DNA from: Blakeslea trispora
Taxonomy: Eukaryota > Mucoromycota > Mucoromycetes > Mucorales > Choanephoraceae
DNA length: 64,000 nucleotides
Assembly (NCBI GenBank): GCA_025331445.1
Contig: JAIWNE010000009.1
Span: forward strand, 186,001-250,000
Reading direction: 5' to 3'
In this document: positions 58,703-64,000 of the stretch, in pieces
Layout: each line of letters starts with the position of its first letter
Position numbering within the stretch: the first letter of the stretch is position 1
The notes under the pieces: generated by a model
What the model saw: the letters and a program-made list of their open reading frames with translations, nothing else
Databases searched by the model: none
Told to the model about the DNA's origin: nothing
Program-made: the position numbers and the translations under genes

Positions 58703-61700
58703 AGATACCTTCTTGTTAAAAAAAAAACTGTAAATATTTTCATGAAAAAATAAAAGCTATATGTACTATACTTCTTTTATTGAGATTGTTTACAACAACA
58801 ATGTCTCCCCTCTCTGTTCTCTTATATGCCTTGTTGCTATACAGCAAAGGTAGTTAAAAAGAATAAAACGACAATCTCCAGTTCATCTATAGAATAAAGC
58901 GTGATATTAAAGGACTGGTATCATCAGACAGCTATGGTTTTTTTTGAGATTGTAAAAAGAAAAACCTATGATTGTTTAGGAAAAAAGTTGCCCTGGCAAC
59001 AAAACCAAAGAGAACACATTTCAAAAACAAACAGAATATTCTCTCAGTGTACTGATAGACAATACGAAGCTTTGTTAACTGAGTGTAACGATCCTTTTTG
59101 TAAGAATTGAAGCGAGCATAAATCAAAGCAGACAGTATCCATTTTGCAATTATCTCTTGTAAGCTTGCCTGACTTATTAGACAAGAGGTGTCACGGCAAA
59201 TTAAAGAGGAGATTGGCTGTGGAGAAATTATGTCGGCATAAAATTACATTCTCTTTCAGCTTGCTTACTTCTTGACACCCTCTACTTTACTGTTCCTTTC
59301 AATTTTCACATGTTTTTGTTTACTGATGGGATAATTGCCAGTCTCTAATTAGAGGACTGTTTTTTCAGCATGTATTTAAAGTAAACAAAACGTAATGATC
59401 ATTTTTCTCTCTATCAAAGTCACTTCAACTACAACTCAAAACTTCATCACCTCAGCAACCTCAAAGGCAAGTAAATGCCTACTCTTTTTTATTAATAGTA
59501 CTGTTATTCAATTTGTTTTACTGTGCACAGTCTGAATCTCTATGATCTACTCAAGTCCATTATTACACCAAGAGTAAAAAAACGCTATCTACAAAAAAAA
59601 AAGAAGCAAACACGCATGTCTTCTCTATCTACAAGACTACAAATGCTTTCAAGCTCTACAAGTTCTTTTTACGCATTCTCTCTGCTCTCTCTCTGCTCTC
59701 TCTCTGCCTCTCTTGGTGCTTCTGCCTCTACTACAAGCTTGATGGGGGGTAAGGACAAAGACTGATGCTGCCTTTCCTGATCCTATATAAAGTGGCTTAC
59801 GACCGGAATCTAGTCCATTTTCGCGAACGACCTCTCGTTTTCTAGTATTGGGACTGAAGTCGGAATGACTGAGGGCAATTACGCCGCCTGATCTGTTAAC
59901 ACTATGAGCGTGTCCTGTAGGGATCTGGGCAGAGGAAGCGGGTACAGACATACTTGTACTATTCCTCGTTAGTTGAATGGTATGGGGGTTGCTAAGGATT
60001 TGGGATAGTGCGAACAGAACTGAGTCTCCTTTGGCTTATTCAAAAAAGTAAGTCAAGGAAAGCTTACCCTCTGCGTTCTTACTTTTTCTTGTCTTGCTTT
60101 GTTGTTGGAGGTGACTCTATTACTAAACAACTCAAGACCTGCCTTTGCTGATGCCTTGCTGGTCCTTTGCTTCTGTCTCCATATCCGTGCCTTTCCGTTT
60201 GCTTTAACCCTTTATCTCTATCGCTTCGTGTTCATATCTCAAGATGCTTTACTGCCACTATTAATTCGTCATACAAAGCCTTAGTCAAAACTATCATATC
60301 ATATGTCAATCATAAAGCGACTAATGCTGCTTCCCCTTTTTTTTTAAAAAAAAAAAACTTTGATAATATTAGAAAGAGTGTATCACAAGTATCTACTTGA
60401 CATAGCTTGTAAAGAATAAAAGCAGGTTACTTGAATCCAATGAAAGATTGCATGGCATTTATTCTTGCTTATCTGCTTCTTTATGCAGCCCTAATTTGCT
60501 TCTCTAGAGAAAAACAGGCATGCGTTTGTTGAACAGCTAGGGATGTTTGGTTTAGTCCTATAGAAGGACTACTCCTCATTGTTTAGATAAAGTTTGCTTA
60601 TTATACCTGGAAATCTTGGGGGAAAAAATATAGCTACATTTGATGAAAATGCCAGCTAAATAAAAACAAGCTAAATTCCATTCAAAGACAATGATTAGAA
60701 CGAGATTCTGCTTCTTCTTTTTTTCTCGGAAATTCAGAGCTTGTAGCTACTTGAAGAAGACAACCAGTTCAAGGTGAGAACATAGAGGATAGTGACATTA
60801 CACATATAGATTTTGTACCTCGTCTAGATAACTTTCAGATTTGGGGCTATTGGCAAAATTAACAGCTAATTGTGGCAGATGGTATTGAAATTCCCCTTGT
60901 TTATCGTTGACGACAACTATGATTGTCTCTGAAAAAAAAATAATCATATGATTTAGAAAAAATAGGTAAAATCAAATTTGATCTTGTGTTATGTGTACAG
61001 GATTCAAGAAAGTTCGAGATACACTATCGATGGCCTGATATGGATTGTATACCTTGTTCGCTTGATTTTAGAAGAATTGGTCTAAAGATAGTTGGAGCTG
61101 CGTAACACGTGCAAAAAAATAAAATGACTCGGTATTCTCCAATTTGAAAGGGCTTGCAAGAATAAAGCAAAGCAGACCCAACGGTCAAGAACTGAAGAAT
61201 CATCCAGTTTCTCCTCCTTATCAAGAAACTGGTACTAAACAACATGATATCTTCTAAATCATTCTTTTTTTTTGGGACTAGTGTGACAAAGTGTTGATGG
61301 AACTCAGAGACAACGTTTTTCTTTAAAAGAGAGAGAGAGAGAGCTTCTTGAGAATGTTCAGGCTATATGCTATGCTACTACAAGCTGTTATTTATAGGAT
61401 TTTCTGAGATGAATTAGAGGCTCTATAAAAGTTGGCATAGCTACCTCAATTGATTAAAATTTTATGATAAGGTTGGATCTAATTTCAGCCTGTGTTTTAA
61501 CTGTTTTTCTCTTATTTGTATTTCAAAACTCTCATTTAATCAGAAATGAGCCACAAATACGAATGACTATAACAAGTCAATCTTCAATCCTTTTTTCTTT
61601 TCTTTTTTTATTGTCTTGAGTGTTTTAATTCATCATGTTCTCTAGAGTAGTGCTGATTTCAAAATGGTGTAACGCAACTTGTAAAATCAAAACATCTGTG

Positions 61701-62870
61701 TGACTTTCTAAAGAGAGAAGATAAGCAGAGATATGATTAGCTCAACCCAGAAAAAGAGACATTGTACAACAGCCAAAATTGAAAATCATACACAATATGC
61801 CCAGTGAATTGCACCATCCATTACCTGAAACAAAGAACAAGTATAGTAAATATAGCCATTGTCGCCCTAATCTCTATCATACTGTACAAGTCTATAGCTC
61901 ATTGAAAATGAACTATTAAAACTGAATTTAAAGCGCGTCCTTGGTTGAGTTGAAAGAGAAGATGGTATTCATCTACCCCCTTTTTTTAGATACGAATCTG
62001 AAGGAAATTACTGGAATGACAATCATTGGTCTGTCTATCACTATGGAACACGGTTACCTTTTATAGTACTTGGTATGTCCGTTTAACCACTTTTAGGCTA
62101 TCCGCCATTCTACTATGTTTATGAACACCCTGTTTTTTTTAAAAAGTAAAACTAACTTTAGCTAGATTGCTTAAATGAATCTCTTGCACTGATTTATTGA
62201 GCAAGGTTAAATCGAATAATTACACGCATAACATTCTTGGCTCTAGTCAATTTGACAATTCAAACTGAGATATGAGTCATGTAATAAACAGCTAGATCAA
62301 CCATTACTTGACAGTTGCCAAGACACTCAATAGAAAGCAATAGTTATGAAAATAGTCTTGTGCTTAAAGGGAATATTATAGCTGAAAGTCAGAAATAACC
62401 AAGAAAAGGATCATCTGTACTCTTTGTAAAATCTTGTAAACCATTTTTTGATCTATTGTCTGGAACTGTGCTATTAGTTTATATTTCTTTATCCCCCTCC
62501 TCCTCCTAATTATTCATCTTTTCAGAGCTAATAGATAAGCATAGCATTTGTTGTAACTGCTGCTTTATATCTGTATGATTAGTATCCTTGGAACTGTAAA
62601 CATGATACTGTTCAACATTTGCCTTCCACTCTTCTCGCTGTTCCATAAATTACAATGCTAAGAGTAAAATCTGGAATTAAGTGTAACCATCAACTTCCTT
62701 AATTAGGTTTCTAAAAGATTTTAATCATTCACCAGAATTATTCGCGCACTTTCAAAAAAAAAAAGTTTGGCGCATTTATTAGCGTACCTTTTCATTTCTT
62801 TATTCATGTCTCTTTTTTTTTTTTTTTAAAAGATGAATAACGTTGTTTTCAAAGATGGTTTAGGCAAAAA
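58703..62870. other. Gene-poor region with one unexplained coding-like segment
   Basis: AT-rich with scattered short frames. 59430-59530 looks like a transcribed leader with a splice donor; the segment 59649-60066 on the minus strand is open and atypical in composition (annotated separately). Otherwise no gene, RNA or repeat is supported. Confidence 0.45.
59649..60066 (-). CDS. Unrecognised coding-like segment (possible exon or gene fragment)
   Basis: The minus strand is open for about 139 codons from 60066 down to the stop at 59649. The first ATG is at 59951, but the frame reads sensibly upstream too: GDSVLFALSQILSNPHTIQL, then SMSVPASSAQIPTGHAHSVN, GVIALSHSDFSPNTRKREVV and GLDSGRKPLYIG. 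Composition is balanced (all amino-acid classes, few Phe/Lys/Ile runs), unlike nearby spurious frames. A GTAAGC donor near 60066-60098 and an ACTCAG acceptor just inside would make a 48-base intron, suggesting an upstream exon that I could not find. The last 50 codons turn into Arg/Glu/Ser repeats. The plus strand also has a Ser/Leu-rich frame here (59617-59763). I do not recognise the protein; it may be a degraded gene. Confidence 0.3.
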
Positions 62871-63160
62871 AAGGATGGTGAAGAGTTTATGATTGAGTGA
62901 CATAAACTATTAAAATTCTAGGCACAATGCGAGAAAGTTCATGGCCACTATCTGATCATGGACAATACTGCTATTCATAAACATCAAAATATTCAAAACC
63001 TCATTGAGAACCCGAGGTTATGAGTGTGTACATTTTCCCACCTTATTCACCTAAGCATAATCCTATTGAGCAATTTCGATCTATTTAATAAAGCAAGTTT
63101 AACAGAGAGCAGCTGCTTCAAGGAAAAGACATTGACTTTTAGAATTGCAGATGCTTGTAA
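62870..63160 (+). mobile_element. Decayed Tc1/mariner-type transposase fragment
   Basis: Plus-strand remnants show GHYLIMDNTAIHKHQNIQNL (about 62950-63010), containing the second catalytic aspartate in its usual MDN-x-IH setting. After a frame change comes YIFPPYSPKHNPIEQF (about 63032-63080) with the PxYSPxxNPIEQFW block that carries the third catalytic acid. The expected Trp is replaced and a stop follows shortly (TTTAATAA). Further traces (LTFRIADACN, near 63130-63165) match the C-terminal end. No terminal inverted repeats were found, so the outer limits are unknown. It is a different copy from the element at 20.7-21.8 kb. Confidence 0.7.
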
Positions 63161-63543
63161 CAAAACTTTTCATGGTGATCTTTAAAGGGAATACAATAAA
63201 ATGTGTGTTTATGGCGCATCAATGCGTCAACCTTAGGGTTAATATATGAACTATAGAGAAAATCAAACAAGTATATTTGGCTAAAATGTTGGTAATAAGA
63301 TATAAGCAAAAAAAAAACATACGAATTTACAAGATGAGTGAAAAGCATGAAGAACATGACCGAGTAACAAGTCTCATAACAACTTGAGTATTGTAACCTT
63401 GCACTGATCACAACAACAGGCAAACTATCACAAAACACAAAAGGATTACCAAAAAAAAGAGGATTTTGGGTAAAATGAACTCAGCTCACTCCACCTTGAA
63501 ATCGCGCAACTCATTTCTCCGCTTGGTACACTTATCAGGCCCC

Positions 63544-63649
63544 TTATCTTATCATCCCAGATAGAGTCAGCAACCAATCACAGATGTTATCATTGACACC
63601 ATTTCTCGGTTCTACCAATCATACAAACTTCAATTCTAATTTGTCCAAT
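63544..63649 (+). promoter_or_regulatory. Promoter-like cluster: three CCAAT boxes and tandem GATA sites
   Basis: CCAAT pentamers at 63574-63578, 63615-63619 and 63645-63649, all in the same orientation, with two overlapping TTATC (GATA, minus strand) motifs at about 63545-63554. The next ATG with an open frame downstream is at 63786. Confidence 0.5.
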
Positions 63650-63785
63650 CTTTTTACTCGATCAGTTTACTCCTTTTACAAGATCAAAAGTACAAAAAAA
63701 AAAAAGAGAACGAGAAAAAGTTTTAATGAATGTGGAGAAAAAGAAGCCCTTTGCGTGCGAAAAAACCCTATTTTTTTTTTTTAGT

Positions 63786-64000
63786 ATGGAAGATCGATTA
63801 GATAATAACTTTATCTTGACAACATTATCGAAATTAGATCTATTTTGTTATTCTGTTTCGAAATGTGTTTACTGCCCCCCCCCACTCTCTTTTTTGCATG
63901 AAAACATTACACCAATAAATAGCAATTAAAACTGACATAATTTTTTCACTAAAGACGAAAGGTTTGCTTCACCTACAAATTACTGAATAAAGAACTTTCC
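63786..64000 (+). CDS. Possible first exon of a gene running past the window end
   Basis: ATG at 63786 opens MEDRLDNNFILTTLSKLDLF and continues CYSVSKCVYC before the frame becomes a C-run-derived polyproline and ends at 63929. The first 26-30 residues look like real coding sequence, after a T-rich leader and a CCAAT/GATA cluster. A GT donor near 63866-63872 and an acceptor at about 63953 (ACTAAAG) would lead to an open stretch RKVCFTYKLLNKEL to the window end, but I could not make the phase agree, so the model is incomplete. Family not recognised. Confidence 0.3.

Noticed and set aside
61960..62075. Short plus-strand stretch reading YWNDNHWSVYHYGTR, considered as a further transposase relic
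   Set aside because: Only one short block; no DDE motif or neighbouring match supports it.
1..64000. CRISPR arrays, operons, phage or bacterial mobile elements
   Set aside because: No regularly spaced direct repeats were seen, and gene structure with introns shows eukaryotic nuclear DNA.

Overview
This 64 kb window is nuclear DNA of a filamentous fungus, most likely a mucoralean (Mucoromycota). The sequence is A+T-rich, most genes carry one to nine introns of about 45-80 bases with GT-AG (occasionally GC-AG) ends, and many genes end a few bases from their neighbour. The gene set is eukaryotic and fungal: Erv14, Dlt1, HsbA, Pol III C82, aspartokinase, dynein intermediate chain, polo kinase, and decayed Tc1/mariner copies. 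The assignment to Mucoromycota is inference; I could not run a search. Gene models were built by hand by joining open frames across splice sites and checking reading phase and family motifs.

Layout. 1-4.5 kb: 3' part of a long-chain alcohol oxidase (GMC family), an FHA-domain nuclear protein, and a cysteine-rich single-pass membrane protein. 4.6-6.1 kb: a bHLH factor with a very long glutamine tract. 8.1-9.0 kb: Spf30-type Tudor splicing factor. 11.5-12.2 kb: a secreted HsbA-like surface protein with a TATA box. 12.6-15.1 kb: cytoplasmic dynein intermediate chain. 16.7 kb: tRNA-Arg(ACG). 18.3-20.4 kb: a 13-finger zinc-finger protein, followed by a dead Tc1/mariner element.

22.1-33.1 kb is the dense core: Erv14/cornichon, a mitochondrial PPR protein, Twinkle-type mtDNA helicase, RNA polymerase III subunit C82, a CENP-W-like histone-fold protein, a small basic nuclear-type protein, Dlt1 and an UNC93-like transporter. 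35.5-43 kb: Sel1-repeat protein, arrestin-like adaptor, FIST-domain protein and DEAD-box helicase Dbp7. 46-53.6 kb: cytochrome P450, RhoGAP and polo-like kinase. 57-58.7 kb: aspartokinase with a perfect Gcn4-type site upstream. The last 5 kb is gene-poor, with an unexplained open reading segment, another transposase relic, and what looks like the promoter and first exon of a gene running out of the window.

The genes are mostly unrelated housekeeping functions and do not form an obvious pathway cluster. The only functional pairing I see is the tail-to-tail PPR and Twinkle genes, both predicted mitochondrial. I found no convincing novel multi-gene system. The most useful leads are the run of GC-AG introns, the Twinkle that keeps its primase zinc site while lacking the TOPRIM glutamate, the large zinc-finger array, and several short unexplained coding-like segments.
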